A stretch of DNA of 64,000 nt from Capitulum mitella. Taxonomy: Eukaryota > Arthropoda > Thecostraca > Pollicipedomorpha > Pollicipedidae. Shown piece by piece: positions 33,901 to 41,075 of this stretch (position 1 is the first letter of the stretch; every line of letters begins with the position of its first letter). The notes under the pieces are model-generated. The model made no database searches. It saw only the letters and a list, made by a program, of their open reading frames with translations, and was not told where the DNA came from. The position numbers and the translations under genes were made by a program. Location of the stretch: the NCBI GenBank assembly GCA_030062745.1, contig CP099854.1:6929014-6993013 (forward strand), read 5' to 3'.

Positions 33901-36900
33901 TCTTCCACCTTTTTTCCGTCGCCTGGCATTGTGGAAGATGATTGTGGCATGTGATAGTTCTACAGCATACTTGAGACCCGCCACTTTCACTGTTACCCCG
34001 GCTGTCCACTCGACCACTTTTACTATTAGCCCGACCAAGAAACGCCAGCCACTGAGCCAACGACCCAGTCGACTAACCAGCCAACCAAGTAGTCAACCAG
34101 CCAGCAGTCCTGTCGGCGTACGGGTGCCGTTCGAGTGAAGGGACACAACGTCGTCGCCTCCCTCGAGGATTGGACGCATAGAAAGGAGTGTGCGGAGACA
34201 AAGAAGCGTATGGAACGATGGCGTCCTTGTGTCGACGTTGCTCCAGGGCCTAGTCCTGGCGGTGAGCTCTGAGGAAGCCGTCGCCGAGAGCGGCTTCCTC
34301 AGGAGTGTGCGGATGCTAGGAAGCGTATGGAGCAGTGGCGTCCCTGTGTCGACGTTGCTCCAGGGCCCAGTCCTGGCGGTGAGCTCTGAGGAAGCCGTCG
34401 CCGAGAGCGGCTTCCTCAGGAGTGTGCGGATGCTAGGAAGCGTATGGAGCAGTGGCGTCCTTGTGTCGACGTTGCTCCAGGGCCCAGTCCTGGCGGTGAG
34501 CTCTGAGGAAGCCGTCGCCGAGAGCGGCTTCCTCAGGAGTGTGCGGATGCTAGGAAGCGTATGGAGCAGTGGCGTCCCTGTGTCGACGTTGCTCCAGGGC
34601 CCAGTCGTGGCGGTGAGCTCTGAGGAAGCCGTCGCCGAGAGCGGCTTCCTCAGGAGTGTGCGGATGCTAGGAAGCGTATGGAGCAGTGGCGTCCCTGTGT
34701 CGACGTTGCTCCAGGGCCTAGTCCTGGCGGTGAGATCTGAGGAAGCCGTCGTCGAGAGGGAGCGGAGGCTGGACGGTCCGCAGGACCGGGACCGGTTGGT
34801 AAGTGTGGACGAGTTGTCTGTTTCAGGAGGTCAGGTGATGAGTCCGTAAGGGCATTTTTGCGCAGCTGTTGATTTCGGAGTAAGTGCGAGTATAATTGCT
34901 TTGATGTATAAAAAGCCCAAATATTTCGGCACGGCTTGGCATGCCTTCGTCATTGGGATCAGCGATTAACCAAGCTGTCGGGTGGGAGATGCCTGGAGTA
35001 TCAAACGTGATTTTGGTGTGGGTGGGACTCCTGGGAAGCACATGTAGGCGTCTTGAGTATTCATCTGCATTATTTTCGTAGACCTGCAGTTTATGGGCAT
35101 TTGCCATGTATTTAGACGGCATTGCCTTTCTTCTAGAATCACGGTTAGGGCGGGGAAAGTTGGTTTATGTTGCTGCCGAACAGCCTCGTCTTGTTTGGTC
35201 GCGGTGTAACAGGTCGTGGTAAAACTGGGGAAAAGGCGATCCTGTCCAGGTAAGGTGAAATCTCCTCCCAGCAAATAACCCGTGGCAATCTTTGCCAGTT
35301 GGACTGCTTACGGACCTGAAGGGGGGAAGCAGCGACACTCCCAACACGGCCAACTTGTCCTGGCTGACCCTTGCCCTCACCTACAACTGGTCGGGTAAAT
35401 TCGGGAGTTCAACCCTTGGCAACCTCGAGCTGAAGAGGGTTATTAATGACTAGTGAATGTGAAAGTGTCGTCCACAGCTTCTGCAAGCTCAGTATCTTTC
35501 TCCGCTTTACACGTCCTACGAGTATTTGGAGTATTGTTCAAGAGCAACCAGGACCAAACCAATTTGGCAGTTAGGTTACATGTCATCGTCGTAAATTTAC
35601 GTGGGATTTGGCAGTGATCGTCTGCTCTTCTACGAGTTCTACGAGTTCCTACGAGTTCTCTATGCTTTCCTACGAGGATTGGCAGTACTCTTCTAGAAGA
35701 GCCAAGCCCCAGACTACTTTGGCATTTAAGTTAACAGCCATTGTCGTACTTTTACGTGGGATTTTGCAGCGATAATCTGCTTTTACTGCTATTGTCAACC
35801 AGACTGACCAGCGTGGGCAGAAGTCGACGTCCGGAAAACGAACGTTTCAGCGCTGCCATGTTGTCTTTTTCACGACAGGGGGCTGTCAGAGGGAACTGTC
35901 AGACCTCAGGACCGCTTGATTCCTGTTTGGAGTAAGCCTACGTGGTCCGATTGAGGACTGCATAGGGCCGACGCGGGGGGGGGGGGGCAGGAAGGAGAAG
36001 ATAGCCTGAATCCAGCTGGCCGCGAACGGAGTGGCGTGTGAAGTTTCCAAGCGCTGGGGTCCGAGCAGGATTGTGGTGGGACTGACATGTTCAGTTTCTC
36101 AAACAGTGGTGTGCGGTGTGTCGTGCGGTGTTACGAGGCTGTTAGTACATTTTGCAAGCTGATCAACGTTTTAATGGTGAGCGGAGGGTGTAAAAGTATT
36201 GGACAGTAATGCTTATTTGCTTCTCTTTTGGTCATTATTTCCTATGTCGCAGTACAAAAAATGCGTCTCCTTAAAATCGAACGGAAAATCTGTCGCCAGG
36301 GAAAACAAAAACGTACCCCACTTTGCTTATGACTTTTGTAATCCATGTATTCTTATATCCGCATATCTTTTTGTTTTGTCCCGTTTTCTTCTGTTTGGTG
36401 TATTAAAGTTTTTGTAGCCTCACGACACCCATAGGTTAAGTAAACCATGTTCTCGACTCGCGTTAGTAGAAGTTCGTTTTCCTTCCTTGTCGACGTTCGA
36501 GTAAAACAAAACATTTAATAAACACCAATGAAGGCCTTCAAGGAAAGAAAACAACGGGGAATGGTCTTAAAGCTCTTGCTTTTTAGTACATGAGACGTAT
36601 AATGTATGTGCGCTGCATGGATTATGCACCGGATATTTGTTGTATGAATGTTGTGTCTGATTTGTGGGGGAGTTTGAGTTGGATCGCACAAGATTCTCTT
36701 GCCACCCCTGCCATCCCTCCAGACCACTCCTCCTTCCAATCAGAGGTTAAGGCACACACAGCGCCATGCTTAGAAATGCATCGCCCGTCCATCTTCGAAG
36801 GATCGGAGTTAGTTTCTAAGGTTTCCTTTGATGAGGTATTGATGCAGGTATTGCCAATTTTTATCACCCCATTTACCGCACACTGATTGCATTTGCCGAA

Positions 36901-39900
36901 AATTACCCCAAAAGACCTTCCTTGTGTCCTGGTAGCAGCAGAAAACAATGGCTGTTTTCTCTGTCCATTATCTCCTCTGGGGCGTGAATTGTTTTGGCAG
37001 ATGTATCCACTGGACAATGATCCACTGGACAGATGTATCCACTGGACAATGATCCACTGGACAGATGTATCCACTGGACCCGAATTCATTGACAATGAAT
37101 ACGGATCATCAGTAGAGCAAACATTCTGGTCGATGGGCAAATGCATGGATTGAGATTGAGCTAGCTTTTAGCGCCCTCTTTTGCCGTTTGGTGTCCGTTT
37201 CAGAGACTAGACCCTTTTCTCGGACGTCTATCGCCTGTTGCAGAGGTTCTGTCCCCTCTGCCGTCCCCTGAAGTCAGGTTCAGAGGCTCCGTCCTCCTCT
37301 GTGGCGTCCTCTGCCGTCCCCTGAAGTCAGGTTCAGAGGCTCCGTCCTCCTCTGTGGCGTCCTCTGACGGCCGCCGTTTGTTGCAGGGGCTATGTCCTCT
37401 CTCCCGCCGTCCTCTGGCATTTCTCGTCTGCTTCTTGGTCTCTTTCCGAGTCCTTTGACGGCCGTCGTCTGTAGCAGAGGCACTCTTCTCTCTCCCGCCG
37501 TCCTCTGATGGCGGGAGAGAGGACGCCTGCTCCAGGCTCTCTCCCTGGGCCCTCTGACGGCCGCCGCCTGTTGCAGACGCGCTGTCAGCGATGCCGCCAC
37601 CGGCGGCGACGACCGGCGGCCGGCCGCTGGTGGCGTGCGACCAGTGCGGCCGCCGGTACACGCCCGGCTCTCTCCGCCACCACCGCGCCGTGCACCGGGG
37701 CCTCACGGCGTGCGGCGTGTGCGGCCGCGTCTTCATGAACCGCAACAGCCGGCGCCGCCACGAGCTGCTGCAGCACGGCGGCCCGCCGCCGGCCGGGGCG
37801 GACCCGCCGGGGGGAGGGGCTGACGTCCTAGTGCGCGGCGGAGGGCGAGCCGCGGGGGTGGGAGGAGCTGGGCGGCGGCGCGGAGGCGGCGGCGGGGGAC
37901 GGGGGAGCGGTGGTGAGGTGTCGCAGGGTCGGTGATTGGTGCAATGGCTGTGTTGGGCTGGCGATGCTGCTGGTGGACTCGTGCCGCAGGTTGGGAGGTT
38001 TTGCCGTGGCTCGCGACGTTTCATTTCACACACATCAGTGGCGTTGTCATCCGTCAGTGTGATGTCTCAGCAATCAGCTCTCAGTTCGGTTTGACCTCAA
38101 TTGTAAAATATGTGATGGCCGCGCCTTCCTTCTTATTTCAGCTGCATTCGTGTACAGTGATACCTTACTGACGTACGCTGTTCGCTATTTTACTTGTTCG
38201 TTACGAACGTTGCATTTCGTTATCGACCTTTATATCATGAGGCCTTCGACGAACTTCCACCTGGAACTGGCTGTGTCATTGGGCTTTGAACCCTGAGAAT
38301 CTTGGTGCGTTTCCTTAAACCTGCTAAGTGACATTGAGATCATCGTTGTGTGTGAACGTTCTAAATATGTGGCGAATAAAGCCAAAACGTGACCAAGTGT
38401 GTTTCGTCTGTCCAATCCGTTTTTTACCCACACCGATGGATTGCTCTTTACCGTTCCGGGGCTCGCGCAAATCCACATGGTCTTGGCAACTGAAAGAGCT
38501 TGCGAAATGAATATGACATCAGTGGAAAATTCGTTCAGTTTTTACGATTTTGGTATACCTTTGCTTTTAAAGACGCTACTCGAATTGTTAAGGTTGAAGT
38601 ATGTAGATAGTGGAAGCAGATGAGAAGATCACGGAACAGTGTCGTGAGTACCAGACACTCAAGGCATCAGAAATTTCTTTAGTCAAGCGGCTTTCTGACT
38701 TCTGCAAAGGTCGTAGTAGGAATACCGATAAAATGTCCCAGTGAATTATGGATAGGCTACGTTCCCGTAACCGTGCCTGCACACGTAAAACACGCTACTC
38801 AAATACGTCTCACACAGGATGCATTTATATAGGGTCAGCCCAGGTCAGATCATCTGGTCAACGTTCTTAGTTACGCTTAGATGTATGATCGTAAAACCAA
38901 CGATACGCGATACTTTATATCGTTTGATCCAATGGCTGACCAGGTGACCTCAGGTGACGTGAAACCCTTTACTCGATATCAGGTCATATGACGTGATTGA
39001 TAACGCTTTTGATTGATCTGGCGTTGACGGCCTCGCCTGTGTGGCTCATTTGTGCTGGGGTCGTGCTGTTTGTTACGATTTATCGGTCTCCTGATTTTCG
39101 GGTCTCGTACGTACGATTATCGTACGTACGGGACTTACCTACGTGCGTGCGTGTGACTTGCGACCACGATTACAGTCTCATACCGGCCTCATGATCTTTC
39201 CCTGCGTGATACACGGCGAAGGCCGTGCGCGTTTGGGCGTAACTCAGACTTATGCGGAATTCACCAGTACGTCTTGGGGGCTTCAGAGGAATAAAGTCCA
39301 TTAAAATTTCCAAATGTTCCCCCAGCCGTGAGCCTACGGCTGCTGATAACGGCCTTGTGTCCGGTGTCTAAATGCATATTTTGTCACTGGTATCGTTCTC
39401 GCTAAAAATTACAAAAACAAACAATGAGGCTCATCATTGTGTTTAGCTGTTTCCATTCCACGTACATATGTTAGAATAGGTTGCTTTATGCAGATTCGTG
39501 CGCTTGTCCTCAATTCTGGAGGTCATTCCAGGTGAATTTCCAGGCGGTGTTCGTCCCATCAGGTCGAGATTGTTAATGTTCGAATATTCCAAAGCTGGTG
39601 CGGCCTCCGCCTCGCCCACTCTGCGAGCTGATGCATTCATGTCTTGTCCTGAATTGTGCAAAAAATCTGAGCCTACCGGGGATCGAACCCGTGACCTTTG
39701 TCTCGGCCGCCTTCGGACGGCAGCGCTCTAGAACGGTGGCCTCTGCCGGCAGCTGGCTTCTGCTGCCGGTTCTGCGGCCGCCAGTACCGCTCGGCCGGCA
39801 GCCGGCGCGCGCACGAGCACGTGCACACGGGCGGCACCGTCTGCCACCTCTGCAGCATCCCGTTCGGCAAGATGGGCAACCTGAAGCGGCACATGGTGGC

Positions 39901-40006
39901 GCGTCACGGCCTGGCGGAGCGCGAGGCCGCCGAGTTGGTCAGGCAGAGGCTGGAGGCGGCGGCGCCGCCCGCGGCCGATCAGGCCGCCGCCTTCCTCGTC
40001 GGGTGA
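18804..40006 (+). CDS. BTB/zinc-finger transcription factor, Broad-Complex-like, alternative 3' exons
   Basis: A nuclear transcription factor of the Tramtrack/Broad BTB group. Shared exons at 18804-18989, 19890-20072 and 20844-21285 give an N-terminal BTB dimerisation domain and a Pro-rich linker. A 48-nt optional exon lies at 21973-22020. Three candidate terminal exons, 31358-31881, 37577-37935 and 39753-40006, give different zinc-binding domains. The phases fit exactly: BTB exons 0-0, linker 0-1, optional exon 1-1, and all three terminal exons enter in phase 1 and end in a stop. The BTB sequence (FCLRW start, [30 protein letters not shown] end) is closest, as I recall the family, to Broad, whose gene also swaps zinc-finger exons. 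In insects Broad is an ecdysone early gene. Lola, Fruitless and Tramtrack are alternatives. The first exon(s) and promoter are not found. Confidence 0.8.
19890..20072 (+). CDS. Broad-like gene, BTB exon 2
   Basis: 61 codons, phase 0 to 0. The acceptor CTCTCGCAG ends at 19889; the donor is CAG|GTCAGT at 20073. It encodes the second half of the BTB domain ([37 protein letters not shown]) and ends in an acidic GEDDPDQ. The intron position after DLLK matches what I recall for Broad-type genes. Confidence 0.88.
20550..20660 (+). repeat. tRNA-like (SINE-type) relic in intron
   Basis: AGTGGTCGAGCGTTCGACTC resembles the A-box half of a leucine/serine tRNA. A weak B-box-like GGTATCGCTCC follows about 40 bp later. 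It sits in the intron between the second BTB exon and the linker exon. Too degenerate to be a working tRNA. Confidence 0.3.
20844..21285 (+). CDS. Broad-like gene, linker exon
   Basis: 442 nt, phase 0 in and phase 1 out. The acceptor CACCCCGCAG ends at 20843; the donor is CTCG|GTGAGC. It encodes a low-complexity linker: a run of 11 prolines broken by nothing else, a basic GKRRRRS cluster (possible nuclear localisation signal), Ala/Pro-rich stretches, a [10 protein letters not shown] segment resembling a SUMOylation-type psi-K-x-E site, and an acidic Gly/Asp-rich end. The exon is a CpG-rich island, and its antisense strand is spuriously open. Confidence 0.75.
21973..22020 (+). CDS. Broad-like gene, candidate 48-nt optional exon
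   Basis: The acceptor GTGTTTCCAG ends at 21972; the donor is CAAG|GTCAGT at 22021. Entered in phase 1 it reads [16 protein letters not shown] and leaves in phase 1, so including or skipping it keeps the frame. Glycine-rich content and GC-rich third positions match the linker exon. This rests only on splice signals and phase. Confidence 0.5.
22021..26805. other. intron of the Broad-like gene
   Basis: No further zinc-finger exon is recognisable. It contains an AT-rich, TAATAT-type low-complexity stretch at about 24619-24795 and a possible mini first exon, ATGGACCAGGAA before GTAAGT at 26243-26260, that cannot be supported. Confidence 0.4.
24619..24795. repeat. AT-rich simple sequence
   Basis: About 175 bp made almost entirely of A and T in irregular TAATA/TATAT units. 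Confidence 0.75.
26806..28020 (-). mobile_element. TTAA-flanked MITE, family P1, copy 3
   Basis: Inverted relative to copies 1 and 2. TTAA at 26806-26809 and 28017-28020, termini CCCTATTCCCGG and CCGGGAATAGGATTAA. It lies inside the large intron before the first alternative zinc-finger exon of the Broad-like gene. The half-site composite survives as AGGTCA 27436, AGGTTA 27446, AGGTGA 27456 and AGGTCA 27463 (spacers 4, 4 and 1). Confidence 0.7.
28021..29271. other. intronic, no exon recognised
   Basis: Short frames only; the frame at 28894-29160 has no recognisable domain. A CTTGCTTGCTTGC simple repeat is at about 28921-28935. Confidence 0.4.
29272..30053 (+). mobile_element. MITE family P3, copy 3, right part missing
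   Basis: It starts TTAACCCGCTCAGTGCG at 29272 and has the hairpin GGGCACAAAAGTGCCC at about 29325. It follows copy 1 through the GGATAGCTTGA block and into the tandem-unit region, then breaks off at about 30053. It contains TGACCT half-sites near 29930-29990. Confidence 0.6.
30195..30290 (+). repeat. tRNA-like (SINE-type) sequence
   Basis: TGAGCCTAGTGGTAATTCG fits an RNA polymerase III A-box, and GGGTCGGATCCC about 75 bp later fits a decayed B-box. It lies in the intron of the Broad-like gene. Probably a SINE head or a tRNA pseudogene. Confidence 0.4.
30291..31357. other. intronic; short GTGAGGAC repeats
   Basis: Direct repeats of GTGAGTTGAGGACGAAAACC type occupy about 30710-30790. No exon is seen before the acceptor at 31357. 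Confidence 0.4.
31358..31881 (+). CDS. Broad-like gene, alternative 3' exon A (CxxC-H-C motif)
   Basis: The acceptor TCCTGTTTCCGCGCAG ends at 31357; entry is phase 1, with 173 codons to TAG at 31879-31881. It encodes a Pro/Ser/Thr-rich segment, an Arg-rich stretch, then at about 31651-31724 a compact motif YRCRTC...[14 protein letters not shown], and an alanine-rich tail. The Cys-x2-Cys...His...Cys spacing suggests one zinc site. It is not a C2H2 finger, but it resembles a small Cys/His motif (GH-[ST]-Q-[FY]...YCP) that I recall as stand-alone C-terminal domains in invertebrate and fish proteins. In context it is a third alternative C-terminus of the BTB gene. If it is not spliced to the BTB exons it would be an independent small gene starting at ATG 31303. 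Confidence 0.6.
31882..34183. other. 3' flank of exon A and intron
   Basis: A possible poly(A) signal ATTAAA is at about 32352. No zinc-finger coding sequence is found; frames near 33073-33717 lack domains. Confidence 0.35.
34184..34763 (+). repeat. 117-bp minisatellite, about 5 copies
   Basis: Units begin near 34184, 34301, 34418, 34535 and 34652, and are almost identical. The period of 117 is divisible by three, so one plus-strand frame stays open for about 219 codons as a 39-residue repeat containing [15 protein letters not shown] and [14 protein letters not shown]. It lies between alternative exons A and B. There is no start or splice evidence that it is translated. Confidence 0.85.
34764..36994. 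other. intronic, no exon recognised
   Basis: A G14 run lies at about 35975-35989, and short TACGAGTTCT direct repeats at about 35630-35670. No supported coding sequence. Confidence 0.4.
36995..37085. repeat. short tandem repeat, ATGTATCCACTGGACA type
   Basis: Alternating units with ATGATCCACTGGACAG and ATGTATCCACTGGACA, about 2.5 double units of 37 bp. Confidence 0.75.
37205..37576 (+). repeat. degenerate array repeating the 3' splice site of exon B
   Basis: Four copies of a module ending GCC(GT)(TC)TGTTGCAG or close to it. The AG dinucleotides are at 37242-37243, 37385-37386, 37476-37477 and 37575-37576. The last is the real acceptor of exon B. The modules share CCTCTGACGGCCGCCG and TCTCTCCCGCCGTCCTCTG blocks. 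An internal 54-bp direct repeat (CAGGTTCAGAGGCTCCGTCC...) occupies about 37274-37362. Confidence 0.65.
37488..37521. repeat. perfect 12-bp inverted repeat (hairpin)
   Basis: Arms CTCTCTCCCGCC (37488-37499) and GGCGGGAGAGAG (37510-37521) with a 10-nt loop. It would form a stable RNA hairpin 55 nt upstream of the exon B splice site, between it and the nearest copied acceptor. Confidence 0.7.
37577..37935 (+). CDS. Broad-like gene, alternative 3' exon B (two C2H2 fingers)
   Basis: The acceptor GCCTGTTGCAG ends at 37576; entry is phase 1, with 118 codons to TGA. Two fingers span about 37636-37778: CDQC-x11-H-x3-H (ending RAVH) and CGVC-x12-H-x4-H (ending HELLQH), joined by a short non-Krueppel linker. 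Paired fingers of this spacing are typical of Broad, Tramtrack and Lola terminal exons and bind specific DNA. A low-complexity Gly/Pro-rich tail follows, which may be partly poorly conserved. The poly(A) signal AATAAA at 38375 would end this transcript. Confidence 0.72.
38375..38380 (+). terminator. poly(A) signal for exon B transcripts
   Basis: AATAAA about 440 nt after the stop codon of exon B, followed by a GTGTGTTTCGTCTGT-type U/GU-rich stretch. Confidence 0.5.
38381..39670. other. intronic, no exon recognised
   Basis: It includes scattered AGGTCA/TGACCT half-sites (38830-38990), among them TGACCTCAGGTGA at 38945-38957, perhaps a P2 relic. Palindromic CGTACGTACG-type repeats lie at about 39108-39130. 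Confidence 0.4.
39671..39738 (-). repeat. tRNA-derived SINE head or tRNA pseudogene
   Basis: On the minus strand TAGAGCGCTGCCGTCC resembles the anticodon-arm side of an arthropod tRNA-type SINE, and GGTCACGGGTTCGATCCCCGG contains a perfect B-box (GGTTCGATCCC). The A-box end abuts the zinc-finger exon C splice site at 39752. The D-arm is incomplete, so this is not a functional tRNA. Confidence 0.55.
39753..40006 (+). CDS. Broad-like gene, alternative 3' exon C (two C2H2 fingers)
   Basis: The acceptor CTCTGCCGGCAG ends at 39752; entry is phase 1, with 84 codons including TGA. It is almost all zinc finger. Finger 1 is CRFC-x12-H-x3-H and finger 2 is CHLC-x12-H-x4-H with a [15 protein letters not shown] helix, spanning 39764-39907. 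A short Ala/Glu-rich tail ending AAFLVG follows. The compact exon, phase and finger spacing match exon B, so B and C are presumably old duplicates giving different DNA specificities. Poly(A) signal AATAAA at 41070. Confidence 0.75.
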
Positions 40007-40320
40007 CGGGCGGCTGACGGCGGCGGCTGATGGGGTGGCGTGACGGCGTGACGTCGTTTCGTTGCTGTGTGACGTTTGTGACGCGATGCTGTGACGCGTA
40101 TCTGACGCGGAGCTGTGGCGAGGCGACTTGACGTCAAAGTGACGCGATGGCCCTGTGATGTGACGGCGTGGTGTTGCGACGTCACGATGTGACGTGACGC
40201 TGTGACGTCACACTGTGGCGCGAAACTGCGACGTCACGTCGAGGCGTGACGTAACACTGGTATGGACGCCGCGAAGTGACGCCGCCGAGTGACGTTGCCG
40301 TGTAACGCTGGTGTTCCGGC
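40007..40320 (+). repeat. TGACG-rich low-complexity 3' flank
   Basis: More than 20 TGACG or TGACGTCA-like motifs crowd this stretch on both strands, directly after the stop of exon C. It is probably the 3' untranslated region. Confidence 0.7.
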
Positions 40321-41069
40321 GTACTGTGGCGGGAGTATTGTCCTCGTGCCGCTGCGGAACGTTCCTCGATTCTCATTCCAGGCTGTTTCAGGTGCGTCGT
40401 TTGGCTTGAGTCCGTTTTCGGGAGAGTTGGTCGGTTGCTAGCCGCCCTGAATAGGGTCACAGTAAGTGCTGAATAGTTTCATCCGTCACTGCGGATTAGC
40501 TTGGACGTTTCTAGGTTGTATTTGGTGTACGCTGTTTGGACTTGCTCAGCCGTGCTTCACATGCTCAATTCGTTTGTTATACTTGCCGTTTTCTGGGTGA
40601 TTGAATGCATGCACCTAACTTACCTCTTATCTGGAAATATTTCCAATCTTATTTCCAGAATTGGAATGTTGATATCGCTGAAGCTGCCTTATAGGTGAAT
40701 TGGTTTACTCTGGCCGACGTCACAAAAGTCCCGTTGTTGTTTGATGTCATCATGTTGAGCGTGTATGAATTGCATGTCCACCAGCTTGCATGCCATTGCA
40801 GATGATCTGACTGCACGACAACTATCATTTTCATCGAAATGTCCTATGTCACTCTGTGTTCGGCAGGTATTACCAGCCAGGTAAAATCTCATGTGTTTGG
40901 CACGAGGACTGCTAGCACTCTCACTGAACAAGCACTACTGATTTCTTGGTGCTATTGTTTGTGACGAGCAGTTCGCGCTAGTCGAAATCCTTGTGGTGGT
41001 GTTCAAACCACTATCTACCTGCGCCAGAAACTTGATATGTTTGGGAGACTTGAGTTTGGTTTGTAAGCA

Positions 41070-41075
41070 AATAAA
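41070..41075 (+). terminator. poly(A) signal for exon C transcripts
   Basis: AATAAA followed by a TTTTTGATGTTCTTGCTCG T-rich element. It is the first canonical signal after exon C (about 1.06 kb downstream). Confidence 0.45.

Noticed and set aside
34184..34763. CRISPR-like interpretation of the 117-bp repeat
   Set aside because: The units are directly contiguous with no unique spacers, and the genome is eukaryotic with introns.
39671..39738. A functional tRNA gene
   Set aside because: The B-box is good, but the D-arm and acceptor-stem pairing are incomplete; a SINE head or pseudogene fits better.
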